64,000 bases of DNA from 66-474 sp036278635 (GTDB lineage Bacteria; Pseudomonadota; Gammaproteobacteria; Xanthomonadales; Rhodanobacteraceae). The DNA lies in NCBI GenBank assembly GCA_036278635.1, contig DASUKQ010000165.1, positions 1 through 64,000 of the forward strand, read 5' to 3'. The notes below the pieces were generated by a model that was not told the DNA's origin, did no database searches, and was given only the letters and a program-made list of their open reading frames with translations. Each line of letters starts with the position of its first letter. Position 1 is the first letter of the stretch. The translations under genes were made by a program, and so were the position numbers. Of the stretch, positions 51,608 to 59,704 are shown piece by piece.

Positions 51608-52177
51608 ATGAAGCCACGCTGGTTGCTGCTGGTGCTGCTCGCGGCGCTGAGCTGCGGGTGCGTCACCCACATCCGTCCAACCGTCAATTACAACCCGCCA
51701 CCGAGCGAACCGCTGTCGCATTTCCAGCACTTCATGCTGGCGCCGCTGAAGGTCTCGGGCGGGGCAGCGCATGAAGAGGCCGCGGTCAACAAGATTTCGC
51801 TCTACATGCGGCAACGCGTAGGCGGGACGCTCATGAGTTGGGAAAACCGCAACCAGAGCGGGCGCGTGCTCGAGGTCAAGCCTTGCATCGACCAGCTGAA
51901 GTTCGTGGGCGGTGGCACACGCTTTTTTGCCGGCGCGCTTGCTGGCAGTTCCGCCGTGCTGATGCACGTTGCACTGGTCGACGCGCAAACCGGACGCATG
52001 ATCGCGAATCCAGAGTTCTACCAGCGCGCCGCTGCCTACGGCGGCGCCTGGAGCTTCGGTGGCACCGACAACGGCATGCTGGCCCGCATCGCGACCGTCG
52101 TGCAGCAATACCTGGACCGCAACTACCTGCGGGCGGTGGGTGGTCCGACCGGGCTCGACGGAACGGAGCAGGACTGA
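51608..52177 (+). CDS. Probable lipoprotein of unknown function (DUF4410-like)
   Basis: The 189-residue protein starts MKPRWLLLVLLAALSCGCV; the hydrophobic stretch ends in two Cys, but the lipobox is atypical, so lipidation is likely rather than certain. The mature part (FQHFMLAPLKVSGGAAHEE, RVLEVKPCIDQLKFVGGGTR, ALAGSSAVLMHVALVDAQTG) resembles the DUF4410 type. The start at 51608 has GGGAGAACGGGC upstream and gives the signal peptide. It follows the LysR gene by 68 bp. Confidence 0.75.
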   Translation: MKPRWLLLVLLAALSCGCVTHIRPTVNYNPPPSEPLSHFQHFMLAPLKVSGGAAHEEAAVNKISLYMRQRVGGTLMSWENRNQSGRVLEVKPCIDQLKFVGGGTRFFAGALAGSSAVLMHVALVDAQTGRMIANPEFYQRAAAYGGAWSFGGTDNGMLARIATVVQQYLDRNYLRAVGGPTGLDGTEQD

Positions 52178-52209
52178 CGCGCCGGGCGGAGACGCGATCC
52201 AGTCTTCCG

Positions 52210-52809
52210 CTACACCCCGCGGTGCTTGCCCCGATAGGGCGCGTAGAACGCGCGCAGCGCGGCGATGTCGGCATCCTTGTCGTCGCCGGGGTGGAACAAC
52301 GGGCCCAGGCCGATCACCTTGCGCGGGTAATCGAAATAGCCCGGCAGGATAGGCACGCCGGCCTGGCGCGCGATGTGCCAGAAGCCGCTCTTCCACTTCG
52401 TGACCGGTTTGCGGGTGCCTTCCGGTTCGATACCGAGCCACAGTCGCTCGCGCGCGCGGAAGCGTTCGACCATCTGCTCGACCACATCGTGCGCGGCGCG
52501 GCGTTCGATCGGCAGACCGCCAAGGCGGCGCAAGGCGCCTCCCAGTGGCCAGCGGAACAACTCGCGCTTGGCCATGAAGGAAATGTCCGCGCCCAGCGCG
52601 ACCTTGAACAGCAGGCCCCAGATGCCGTCCCACCACGACGAGTGCGGCGCAACGATCAGAACCAGTTTCGGGACGGCGGGCAATTCGCCTTCCAGGCGCC
52701 AGCCGCTCGCGCGCACCCACGCACGAAAAACATGCCGCCATGCGCGGTCGGGGTGCTGCGGCATGGCCGCGGGCAGCCGCGGCGGGAGCGACGACGCACC
52801 TGCCATCAA
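52210..52809 (-). CDS. PlsC-like 1-acyl-glycerol-phosphate acyltransferase family protein
   Basis: The 199-residue protein has the acyltransferase motif I as VAPHSSWWDGIW (H-x4-D), motif II-like MAKRELFRWPLGGALRRLGG, and motif III as IEPEGTRKPV. It is shorter than housekeeping PlsC and belongs to the group of accessory lysophospholipid acyltransferases. Its ATG overlaps the TGA of arfB (ATGA), so the two are translationally coupled. Substrate unknown. Confidence 0.88.
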   Translation of the reverse strand: MMAGASSLPPRLPAAMPQHPDRAWRHVFRAWVRASGWRLEGELPAVPKLVLIVAPHSSWWDGIWGLLFKVALGADISFMAKRELFRWPLGGALRRLGGLPIERRAAHDVVEQMVERFRARERLWLGIEPEGTRKPVTKWKSGFWHIARQAGVPILPGYFDYPRKVIGLGPLFHPGDDKDADIAALRAFYAPYRGKHRGV

Positions 52810-53225
52810 TCGTCCCCGCCCGGGCGTGCGCGATCGCGTTTCACCGCCCCGCGCCGCTTCTTGCCCACCAGGCGTCGCTCCTTCGACGCGCGCGTCGGTC
52901 GGGTGGCGACACGTTTCTTCGGCGGCGCCAGGGCGGCCTGCAACAACTCGACGAGGCGTTCGCGCGCGTCCGCACGATTCCGCGACTGGTCGCGGAAACG
53001 CCGCGCCTGGATCACCAGTACCCCATCGTCGGTGAGCCGGCGGTCGTGGCGCGCCAGCACACGCGTCCGCACCACGTCCGGCAGCGAAGGTGAACGCGCG
53101 ACATCAAATCGCAATTCCACCGCGCTTTCGGTGCGATTGACGTGTTGGCCGCCGGGGCCGTCCGCGCGCAGGAATCGCTCGGTCAATTCCGATTCGGGAA
53201 TGTCGATGGAAGCGGAAATGCGCAT
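52806..53225 (-). CDS. arfB: Peptidyl-tRNA hydrolase ArfB (ribosome rescue)
   Basis: The 139-residue protein (YaeJ type) frees stalled ribosomes. The catalytic GGQ is in RADGPGGQHVNRTESAVELR, and the C-terminus is a long basic tail (PPKKRVATRPTRASKERR and KKRRGAVKRDRARPGG) that enters the mRNA channel in homologues. Length and both regions match the family. It heads a two-gene operon with the acyltransferase. Confidence 0.94.
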   Translation of the reverse strand: MRISASIDIPESELTERFLRADGPGGQHVNRTESAVELRFDVARSPSLPDVVRTRVLARHDRRLTDDGVLVIQARRFRDQSRNRADARERLVELLQAALAPPKKRVATRPTRASKERRLVGKKRRGAVKRDRARPGGDD

Positions 53226-53374
53226 CCGGCAAGGTTACGCGATAAATGTGCGATCGTCCGTGATCGCCGCACCACGGCCGCGCGAGCGGGCTGCAGGGTT
53301 CACGGTATACGCAGGCGAGAACGACCCTCGAAGCCACCGTGGTCCGACTTCCACGACAGCCGCTTCGCAAGACG
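53226..53374. repeat. Intergenic repeat fragments near arfB
   Basis: Holds the exact 22-mer shared with 38341-38362 (ATGTGCGATCGTCCGTGATC plus GC, 53246-53267) and a CCACGACAGCCGCTTCGC fragment of family B near 53352-53369. No ORF is supported. Confidence 0.7.
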
Positions 53375-54133
53375 TCATGCGGCGGGCCAGACGATCTCCA
53401 GATGCGTGTTGTTGAACGCCGGATCGTCCAGTGATCCTCCCCGCGTCAACCGCAAGCCGTCCGGCAGCCCATCGACATCCACTTTCGAGCCGTCGCCGAA
53501 ACGCATTCCGCGCGCCTGCAGCTCGACCAGTCTTGCAGCCACGGCGCCGGCGCGCTGCATATCATCCTGCGGAACTTGCCGCACGCTGACATCGAGCCGC
53601 GCGAACTTGCGCATCCCCCGGGTCTTGATCCACGCGTGGTCCTTGTCGTCATCCTGGCGCAGGATCGCCACGTGGTTGCGCGGCACGGAGCATTCCGCGC
53701 CGCCATAACGCGCGCGCCAGTCGGCCGCGGAAAAGATTTCCAGGATCTGCGGATCGACGACCGCGACGCCACCCGCATCCAGCAGCGCCCCCACCACGCC
53801 CAGCGTGTCGCGCAGGTACGCGAGCGAATCCGCGTCCGGCAACTCGCCGCGCAGCATCAGGCATCCCGATGCCTTGCGCGCGGCCTCGAAAGCCGCGGGA
53901 TTGCCGTCGCGCAGGATGTCGCCCAGGGCGCCGCGCAAGGGATGGCCATCCCAATGGGCAAGTGTCGCCTTCGGGATGCGTCGCATCTCCACCCCTCGCG
54001 GCAGGCCTGTGCTGCCGTGCGCCGACAGGTTCAGCTCGAGCTGTTCGGCGAAGTCCCCGAACACGAAGTACAGCAGCATCGCCTGCGCCTCGTCCCGCGA
54101 CCAGTGCGGGCGCGTCCAGTCGGTTTCGGTCAT
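53375..54133 (-). CDS. Hypothetical protein
   Basis: A 252-residue soluble protein that I do not recognise. Segments that look conserved are RDEAQAMLLYFVFGDFAEQL, SGCLMLRGELPDADSLAYLR, VAVVDPQILEIFSAADWRAR and HAWIKTRGMRKFARLDVSVR. It is acidic, with no signal peptide, membrane helix or metal motif. MTETDWTRPHW at 54133 has GAGGAATC upstream, and the open frame before it lacks coding character. It lies between arfB and rep. Confidence 0.75.
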   Translation of the reverse strand: MTETDWTRPHWSRDEAQAMLLYFVFGDFAEQLELNLSAHGSTGLPRGVEMRRIPKATLAHWDGHPLRGALGDILRDGNPAAFEAARKASGCLMLRGELPDADSLAYLRDTLGVVGALLDAGGVAVVDPQILEIFSAADWRARYGGAECSVPRNHVAILRQDDDKDHAWIKTRGMRKFARLDVSVRQVPQDDMQRAGAVAARLVELQARGMRFGDGSKVDVDGLPDGLRLTRGGSLDDPAFNNTHLEIVWPAA

Positions 54134-54390
54134 GGAGAAGATTCCTCGGCGCGGTCGGAGTTGCAGCAGCATCCGCTGCACGCGACACGGTAACATCGTC
54201 GATCCGACAGGGTGCCGGGAACACCTTGTCAACACTGGCCTTGTCGGTGCCGGCCATGGATGGCCAGCCGCGGATCAAACACTCCGGGTGTTCGATCCGG
54301 CGAAGCCGGGTCGGGCATGTACCGGACCCGGCGTGTGGGAAAAGTGCAGGAAAGCACTTTTTCCAGAATCAACCAACTCCGGATTGCATC
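54134..54390. other. Region upstream of rep with family-B element and hairpin
   Basis: 257 bp without a supported gene. Contains GGCCATGGATGGCC (54255-54268), paired GATCAAACACTCCGG and GTGTTCGATCC, a GCCGGGTCGGG...CCGGACCCGGC hairpin, and AAAAGTGC/GCACTTTT (54340-54362) followed by TTTCC, a terminator-like stem pointing into rep. It could attenuate rep transcription or end a short upstream RNA. Confidence 0.5.
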
Positions 54391-56367
54391 ATGCTCAATC
54401 CCCAACAACGCGTCGCCGTGGAATACACCGACGGCCCCCTGCTGGTGCTGGCCGGCGCGGGATCGGGCAAGACGCGCGTGATCAGCGAGAAGATCGCGCA
54501 TCTCGTGGCACGCGGAGAGGTCGCACCCTCGAAAATTGCGGCGATCACGTTCACCAACAAGGCTGCGCGCGAAATGCGCGAACGGGTCACGCGGCGCGTG
54601 AAGGGCGACGCCGCGGACGCGTTGTCGGTCTGCACGTTCCATGCGCTGGGCCTGAAATTCCTCCAGATCGAACACGCGCGCGCCGGACTGCGCCGCGGCT
54701 TTTCGGTGCTGGATGCCGACGACAGCGCGGGGCTGGTGAAGGAACTGGCGGGCGCGTCGGTGAAATCCGACAAGCTGTTCCAGTTGCGTTCGTTGCTGTC
54801 GCGCCTGAAAGGCGACGGCCTGACGCCCGACGCCGCCATCGAGGCCGCGCGCGCGCCGCGCGAACTGGAAGCCGCGCAGTTGTATGCCGCCTACCAGAAG
54901 CGCCTCGCGGCGTTCAACGCGGTGGATTTCGACGACCTGATCCGGCTGCCCGTCGCGGTGCTGCAACGCGACGAGGAGACGCGACTCGCGTGGCGCGAAC
55001 GCATCCGCTACCTGTTGGTCGATGAATGCCAGGATACCAACGTCGCGCAATACGAAATGCTGAAGCTGCTGGCGGGCGAACGCGGCGCGTTCACGTGCGT
55101 GGGCGACGACGACCAGTCCATTTATGCGTGGCGTGGCGCCGATCCCGGCAACCTCGACAAGCTCGCGCGGGATTATCCGAAGCTGCGCGTGGTCAAGCTG
55201 GAGCAGAATTACCGCTGTGCCCAGCGCGTGTTGCGTGCCGCGAACGCATTGATTGCCCACAACCCGCACGCGCACCCGAAAAAGCTGTGGAGCGCCCATG
55301 GCGACGGCGAGCGAATCCGGGTGCTGGAGTGCCGCGACACCGACCACGAAGCCGAACGGGTCGCCTCGCAACTCCTGTACCTGCGCGAGATGCACAGGCT
55401 GGCCTGGTCCGACTGCGCGGTGCTGTATCGCGGCAACCACCAGGCGCGGCCGCTTGAAAAGGCGCTGCGGCTTGCGCGCGTACCGTACCACCTGACTGGT
55501 GCGCTGTCGTTCCTGGACCGCGCGGAAGTCAAGGACGTCCTGGGATACCTTCGCCTCGTCGCCAATCCCGACGACGATGCGGCGTTCCTGCGGGTGGTCA
55601 ATGTGCCGCGCCGCGAGATCGGTGCGACCACCCTGGAAAAGCTGGGCGAACTTGCGCAATCGAAACGTCTTTCGCTGTTGCGCGCGGCGCACAGCCACGC
55701 GGTCCTGCAGCAACTTTCCTCGCGTCCCGCCGCGGCGCTCGCCGGTTTCGTCGATCTCATCCAGGCCTTGGCGCACGACTCGAAAGCACTCGGGGCGGCC
55801 GATCTCGTCGAAACCATCCTCAAGCGCACCCGTTACGTCGAGCACCTCGCACATACGGCAAAGGATCGTGCGTTGCAGGAACGCAGGCTCGGCAACGTGC
55901 ACGAACTCACGGACTGGTTCCGCGCGATGGACGGCGGCAGGATCCGCGTGGGCGACCTCGCCGCGCAGCTCGCGTCGCTCGGCCATGTCGACAGGGACGA
56001 TGGCGGCGATGCGGTGCGATTGATGACCCTGCACTCGGCGAAAGGGCTCGAATTCCGGTCGGTGCACATCGTAGGCTGCGAGGACGGCACCCTGCCGCAC
56101 GATGGCGCCATCGACGAAGGGCGGCTCGAAGAGGAACGGCGCCTGCTGTACGTCGGCATCACCCGCGCCAGGGAACTGCTGCATCTGAGTTTCAGCGTGC
56201 AGGGACGCCGCTACGGACAAACATTCAAGCGCAAGCCCAGCCGGTTTCTCGATGAACTGCCTGCCTCAGAGCTGCACCGCGACGGCGACGATCCGGAAGC
56301 CGAGGCCGAAGCGCGCCGCGATGTCGCGGCCACGCAACTTGCCAAGATCGCGGCGATGCTGGGGTGA
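54391..56367 (+). CDS. rep: ATP-dependent DNA helicase Rep
   Basis: The 658-residue SF1A 3'-5' helicase assists replication past bound proteins. Motifs are in order: Q-motif MLNPQQRVAVEY, Walker A LAGAGSGKTRVI, Ia TFTNKAAREMRERV, Walker B LLVDECQDTNVAQYEML, III VGDDDQSIYAWRGADP, IV EQNYRCAQRVLRAAN, V MTLHSAKGLEFRSVHIVG, VI RLLYVGITRARELLHLS. The start MLNPQQR at 54391 is the family start; the open frame upstream is not coding. Confidence 0.96.
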   Translation: MLNPQQRVAVEYTDGPLLVLAGAGSGKTRVISEKIAHLVARGEVAPSKIAAITFTNKAAREMRERVTRRVKGDAADALSVCTFHALGLKFLQIEHARAGLRRGFSVLDADDSAGLVKELAGASVKSDKLFQLRSLLSRLKGDGLTPDAAIEAARAPRELEAAQLYAAYQKRLAAFNAVDFDDLIRLPVAVLQRDEETRLAWRERIRYLLVDECQDTNVAQYEMLKLLAGERGAFTCVGDDDQSIYAWRGADPGNLDKLARDYPKLRVVKLEQNYRCAQRVLRAANALIAHNPHAHPKKLWSAHGDGERIRVLECRDTDHEAERVASQLLYLREMHRLAWSDCAVLYRGNHQARPLEKALRLARVPYHLTGALSFLDRAEVKDVLGYLRLVANPDDDAAFLRVVNVPRREIGATTLEKLGELAQSKRLSLLRAAHSHAVLQQLSSRPAAALAGFVDLIQALAHDSKALGAADLVETILKRTRYVEHLAHTAKDRALQERRLGNVHELTDWFRAMDGGRIRVGDLAAQLASLGHVDRDDGGDAVRLMTLHSAKGLEFRSVHIVGCEDGTLPHDGAIDEGRLEEERRLLYVGITRARELLHLSFSVQGRRYGQTFKRKPSRFLDELPASELHRDGDDPEAEAEARRDVAATQLAKIAAMLG

Positions 56368-56375
56368 TTTTCTTC

Positions 56376-56490
56376 CCCCTTCCAAGGGAAGGGAGATCGC
56401 GGGGGATGTGCCTTTTGCTTCGCGCAAGGTCCCGGCACGCCGTACGCCGGCATCCCCCGCGCGCGTCGCGCGCCCCTTCGTTCCGAAGGG
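56376..56490. repeat. Family-F repeat after rep
   Basis: CCCCCTTCCAAGGGAAGGGAG (56379-56399) is the same element as the hairpin at 24389-24411, followed in both places by a GCGSGGGGGATGTGC segment. A second CCCCTTCGTTCCGAAGGGG hairpin (56471-56489) closes the block. Confidence 0.7.
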
Positions 56491-56520
56491 GTGAATCTGC
56501 AATTGCTATCATCGCCCGCC

Positions 56521-57480
56521 ATGCCTGCATTGCCGCCATTCCCGCGCAAACTGCTCGCGCCGCGCCATTGGCCGGCATGGGTCGGCATCGGTTTCATCCG
56601 GCTGCTGGTGCGGTTGCCGACGCACTGGATCCTTGCACTGGGCGCCGCGTTCAGTGCGACGATCTCGCCACTGATCCGCGACCGGCGCCACGTGATCGCG
56701 CGCAACTTGGAGCTGTGTTTTCCCGAACTCGATCCGCCACAACGCGATTTGTTGCGTCGCGAGGCGACCCGCGAGATGGGACGGATGCTGGGTGAGTTCG
56801 CGCTGGGCTGGTTCGCATCCGATGCCAGGCTCGCCCGCCTCGACGTTGCGGTCGAAGGACTGGAACACCTCGAGGCCGCGCACGCCGAAGGACGCGGGGT
56901 GTTGCTGGTCGGCGGGCATTTCTCGCACCTTGAATTGTGCGCGCGCCTGATTTCCCGGCGGATCCGCATCGCGGGGATGTACCGGCGCATGGATTCGGAT
57001 GTATTCGAGTACACGGTGCTGCGCGCACGGCTGCGTTATGCCGAAACGATGTTCGACAAGGACCAGTTGCGCGCGACCGTGAAATACCTCAAGCGCGGCG
57101 GCGCCATCTGGTACGCCCCCGATCAGGACATGCGCGGCAAGGACACCGTATTCGCGCCGTTTTTCGGCATCCCGGCGTCCACGATCACCGCGACGCACCA
57201 TCTGGCGCGGCTGTCGGGCGCCGCAGTGATGCCGTTCTTCCACCGACGCACCCCCGAAGGCGGCTACGCCCTGCGGCTGGAAGCGCCGCTCGCGGATTTT
57301 CCCACCGACGATGTCGTCGCCGACACCGCCCGCGTCAACGCCGCGATCGAACGCATGGTGCGCGAAGCCCCTGCGCAGTACCTGTGGGCGCACAAGCGGT
57401 TCAAGACCAGGCCGCCGGGGATGCCGCCGGTGTATGGCCGGGACTCGGTACCCGGGACCCGGGACCCGGGGAAGAGCTGA
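56521..57480 (+). CDS. LpxL/HtrB-family lysophospholipid (lipid A) acyltransferase
   Basis: The 319-residue membrane-associated acyltransferase adds secondary acyl chains to lipid A or a related lipid. GGHFSHLELCARLISRR gives the H-x4-E catalytic motif; MYRRMDSDVFEY, YAPDQDMRGKDTVFAPFFG and PAQYLWAHKRFKTRP are standard for the family. The normal protein would end near KRFKTRPPG; the tail DSVPGTRDPGKS is encoded by a family-C repeat. The ATG at 56521 (MPALPPFPRKLLAPRHW) is preferred over GTG at 56491. Confidence 0.92.
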   Translation: MPALPPFPRKLLAPRHWPAWVGIGFIRLLVRLPTHWILALGAAFSATISPLIRDRRHVIARNLELCFPELDPPQRDLLRREATREMGRMLGEFALGWFASDARLARLDVAVEGLEHLEAAHAEGRGVLLVGGHFSHLELCARLISRRIRIAGMYRRMDSDVFEYTVLRARLRYAETMFDKDQLRATVKYLKRGGAIWYAPDQDMRGKDTVFAPFFGIPASTITATHHLARLSGAAVMPFFHRRTPEGGYALRLEAPLADFPTDDVVADTARVNAAIERMVREAPAQYLWAHKRFKTRPPGMPPVYGRDSVPGTRDPGKS

Positions 57481-57608
57481 AAAAGCGGCGCCAAGCGAAT
57501 CCGGGATTCTTGGCGTGACGCGGGCAAGACGCTGGTCGGCGCGCCCGATACGTTGCTTACGCGTGGCCGCTTTTCCGGGTCCCCGGTCCCGGGTCCCGGG
57601 TCCCGGCC
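57439..57608. repeat. Family-C inverted repeat joining two convergent genes
   Basis: Arms at about 57438-57476 and 57570-57608 match over about 39 positions with five mismatches once reverse-complemented. The left arm encodes the end of the LpxL-like protein and the right arm the end of the GT2 protein. The roughly 93-bp centre has no other gene. It may act as a bidirectional transcript end. Confidence 0.88.
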
Positions 57609-58351
57609 CTACGCGCCTCATGCAACTTGGCGTATTTCAGGAACACGTAGTACGCGCCCAGCATGCTGGCGACGAAACCGGCCCAGCCTGAAAGAAAATA
57701 GCGCTTGAAGACGTACTGGCGCACAAAGAAGATTGGCGGGTACACCACCATCATCGGGCCGCTGAAGCGTTGCCTGCGCGCCAGCTTGTCGGCGACCATG
57801 CCGGACGAATAACGGTTGATCTTGTCGACGCGCGCGGCGATGTCGTCGTCGCCCAGGTTGACGAAATCGGCGCGGCGCAACGTTTCCACCGGCCCGTCCA
57901 CCTCCACCGCGGCATGGACCGGCACCGCGTTCATGCGTCCGCGCCGGCGGTCGAACAGGCGCAAGTGTCCGTTGCGATGGCTCCACGGATGCTGCACGCT
58001 CCAGAACATCCGCTCGCGCCGCGGCAGGCGGAATCCCGCCACGCCGGGGTCCTCCAGCGCGTGTTCGATCACTTCGCGGGTCTCCGGCGACAACACCTCG
58101 TCGGCATCGAGATTGAGAATCCAGTCATGGGCCGCCATGTCGATGGCCCGCTGTTTCTGCGGACCATAATCGTCGAATGGGTGCACCGCCACCCGCGCGC
58201 CGTGGCGCCTCGCGATCTCCACCGTCGCGTCGGTCGAACCCGAGTCCAGCACCAAGATCTCGTCCGCGAAGTCGGCCGCGGCCAGACACCGTTCCAGCGT
58301 GTCGGCGTTGTTGTACGAGATGATGACCAGCGAAAATCTTTCACGCGCCAT
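57557..58351 (-). CDS. Glycosyltransferase family 2 (WaaE/KdtX-like LPS core enzyme)
   Basis: The 264-residue GT-A enzyme begins FSLVIISYNNADTLERCL; EILVLDSGSTDATVEIAR holds the nucleotide-sugar Asp, and LNLDADEVLSPE the DxD-like motif. The C-terminal FFVRQYVFKRYFLSGWAGFV is a membrane-association helix seen in WaaE/KdtX LPS glucosyltransferases. The last residues (AGTRDPGPGTRKSGHA) come from a family-C repeat. Its start overlaps the O-antigen ligase gene by 11 bases, so the two form an operon. The sugar is unknown. Confidence 0.9.
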   Translation of the reverse strand: MARERFSLVIISYNNADTLERCLAAADFADEILVLDSGSTDATVEIARRHGARVAVHPFDDYGPQKQRAIDMAAHDWILNLDADEVLSPETREVIEHALEDPGVAGFRLPRRERMFWSVQHPWSHRNGHLRLFDRRRGRMNAVPVHAAVEVDGPVETLRRADFVNLGDDDIAARVDKINRYSSGMVADKLARRQRFSGPMMVVYPPIFFVRQYVFKRYFLSGWAGFVASMLGAYYVFLKYAKLHEARRAGTRDPGPGTRKSGHA

Positions 58352-59669
58352 GCATCTTGCTCCCCGTGCGCACGTGCATCCGTGGCATCGAGACGGGCGT
58401 CTCCTCGGGCACGTCCGCGTACAACGCCGCGCACCACAACGCCAGCAGCCACCAGAACAACAACCCCCACCACGCCGAATAGAACGCAAGGTGGGTGTTC
58501 AACGGAAACACCGTGACCGCCAACGCGACGGTCACCGGGAATGCCCGCCGGCGCGCCTCGGCGCCCACGCGGCGCCACGCACGCAACGCCAGGCCCAGGG
58601 CAGCCAGCCATAGCGCAAGTCCGACAACGCCCGTATTGGTCAGGATTTCCAGCACGATCTGGTGCGGGTGGCAGGCGCCCGTGTCCTCGCCACACGCCTC
58701 GGCGCCGAGGAAATGATCGCCCGGTGACGCATACTGCGGGTACGCGTAGCGGAAATCGCGCACGCCGACGCCGTTCACCGGATGTGCCGCGACCATGTCC
58801 ACCGCCACTCGCCAGATGTCGAGTCGTCCGCTCAGCGCCTGGTTCAATGTATGGGGGGTGTCGTTGAGGGCGGCGAGGGTGCGTTGCATGCGCGCATTGA
58901 AACGCGGCGAGGTCTGCCACGCCACGCCCATGGCGGCGGCGACCACCACGCACGCGCCCAGCACCCACGCGGCAAACCACGCGGGCCTGCGCGTGTCGAA
59001 CCAGAAAAACGCCAGCAGCACCAGGCCGTAGGTGATCCAGGCCGCACGCGAGCCGGCCAGCAGGATCGGCCCCAACAGGAAGACCATCGCGACGACCAGG
59101 CCCGCGCGTCCGTACCGGCGGCGCGCGCCCCACAACACGAACGGCGACAACGAGGCCAGCACCGGACCGAGCTTGAGGTTGTCCGCACCGAAGATCCCCG
59201 AAATCCGCTGTGCCTGCGCGTGGCCGCCGAGGCTGAAGCCGGTCAACGCCTGCACCCACGCGTCCAGCGCCCACAGCGCGACGACCACGCCGGTGGCGAG
59301 GCACAACGCGGTCAGGCGCGATTCCCGCCGCACCGCGAAACAGGCGTACACGCCGAACGGCCCGAAGCGCAGGTACGCGGCGCTCTCGCTCCAGCTGCGC
59401 GCGGGTTCGATCGCATCCGGCGCCGAAATCAGCGCGGCCAGGAAATACGCCGCCCACAGCCACAGCAGCAAGCGCGCGCCCGGATGCCCGGCCAGAGCGT
59501 GGCGATCGCGCACGAACAGAAAAATCGCACCCAGCAGGCACAGCAAGGTGCCGAGTTCACTGGCCCGCCCGAACGGCAGCAGGAAGACCACCAGCCAGAT
59601 CGGCGTCAGCGGCGATTGCAGGATCGCGGTGAGTTGGGCGCGCAGGGAAACCGTCACCACCGGGGCCAT
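58341..59669 (-). CDS. O-antigen ligase-like membrane protein (WaaL/RfaL family)
   Basis: The 442-residue polytopic membrane protein has about ten to twelve helices and the large outside loop typical of the Wzy/WaaL fold, with GIFGADNLKLGPVLAS, SRAAWITYGLVLLAF, and the conserved-type loop PVNGVGVRDFRYAYPQYA followed by HPHQIVLEILTNTGVVGLAL (the key His). It would transfer O-antigen or another glycan to lipid A core in the periplasm. It is coupled to the GT2 gene downstream. Confidence 0.9.
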   Translation of the reverse strand: MAPVVTVSLRAQLTAILQSPLTPIWLVVFLLPFGRASELGTLLCLLGAIFLFVRDRHALAGHPGARLLLWLWAAYFLAALISAPDAIEPARSWSESAAYLRFGPFGVYACFAVRRESRLTALCLATGVVVALWALDAWVQALTGFSLGGHAQAQRISGIFGADNLKLGPVLASLSPFVLWGARRRYGRAGLVVAMVFLLGPILLAGSRAAWITYGLVLLAFFWFDTRRPAWFAAWVLGACVVVAAAMGVAWQTSPRFNARMQRTLAALNDTPHTLNQALSGRLDIWRVAVDMVAAHPVNGVGVRDFRYAYPQYASPGDHFLGAEACGEDTGACHPHQIVLEILTNTGVVGLALWLAALGLALRAWRRVGAEARRRAFPVTVALAVTVFPLNTHLAFYSAWWGLLFWWLLALWCAALYADVPEETPVSMPRMHVRTGSKMHGA

Positions 59670-59704
59670 CGGACCAAAGCGCGCATCCTAACGCGCGTCG
59701 CCCC

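Noticed and set aside
53869..54390. Long N-terminal extension of Rep
   Set aside because: Open frame upstream of 54391 overlaps an opposite-strand gene and repeats; Rep homology starts exactly at MLNPQQR.
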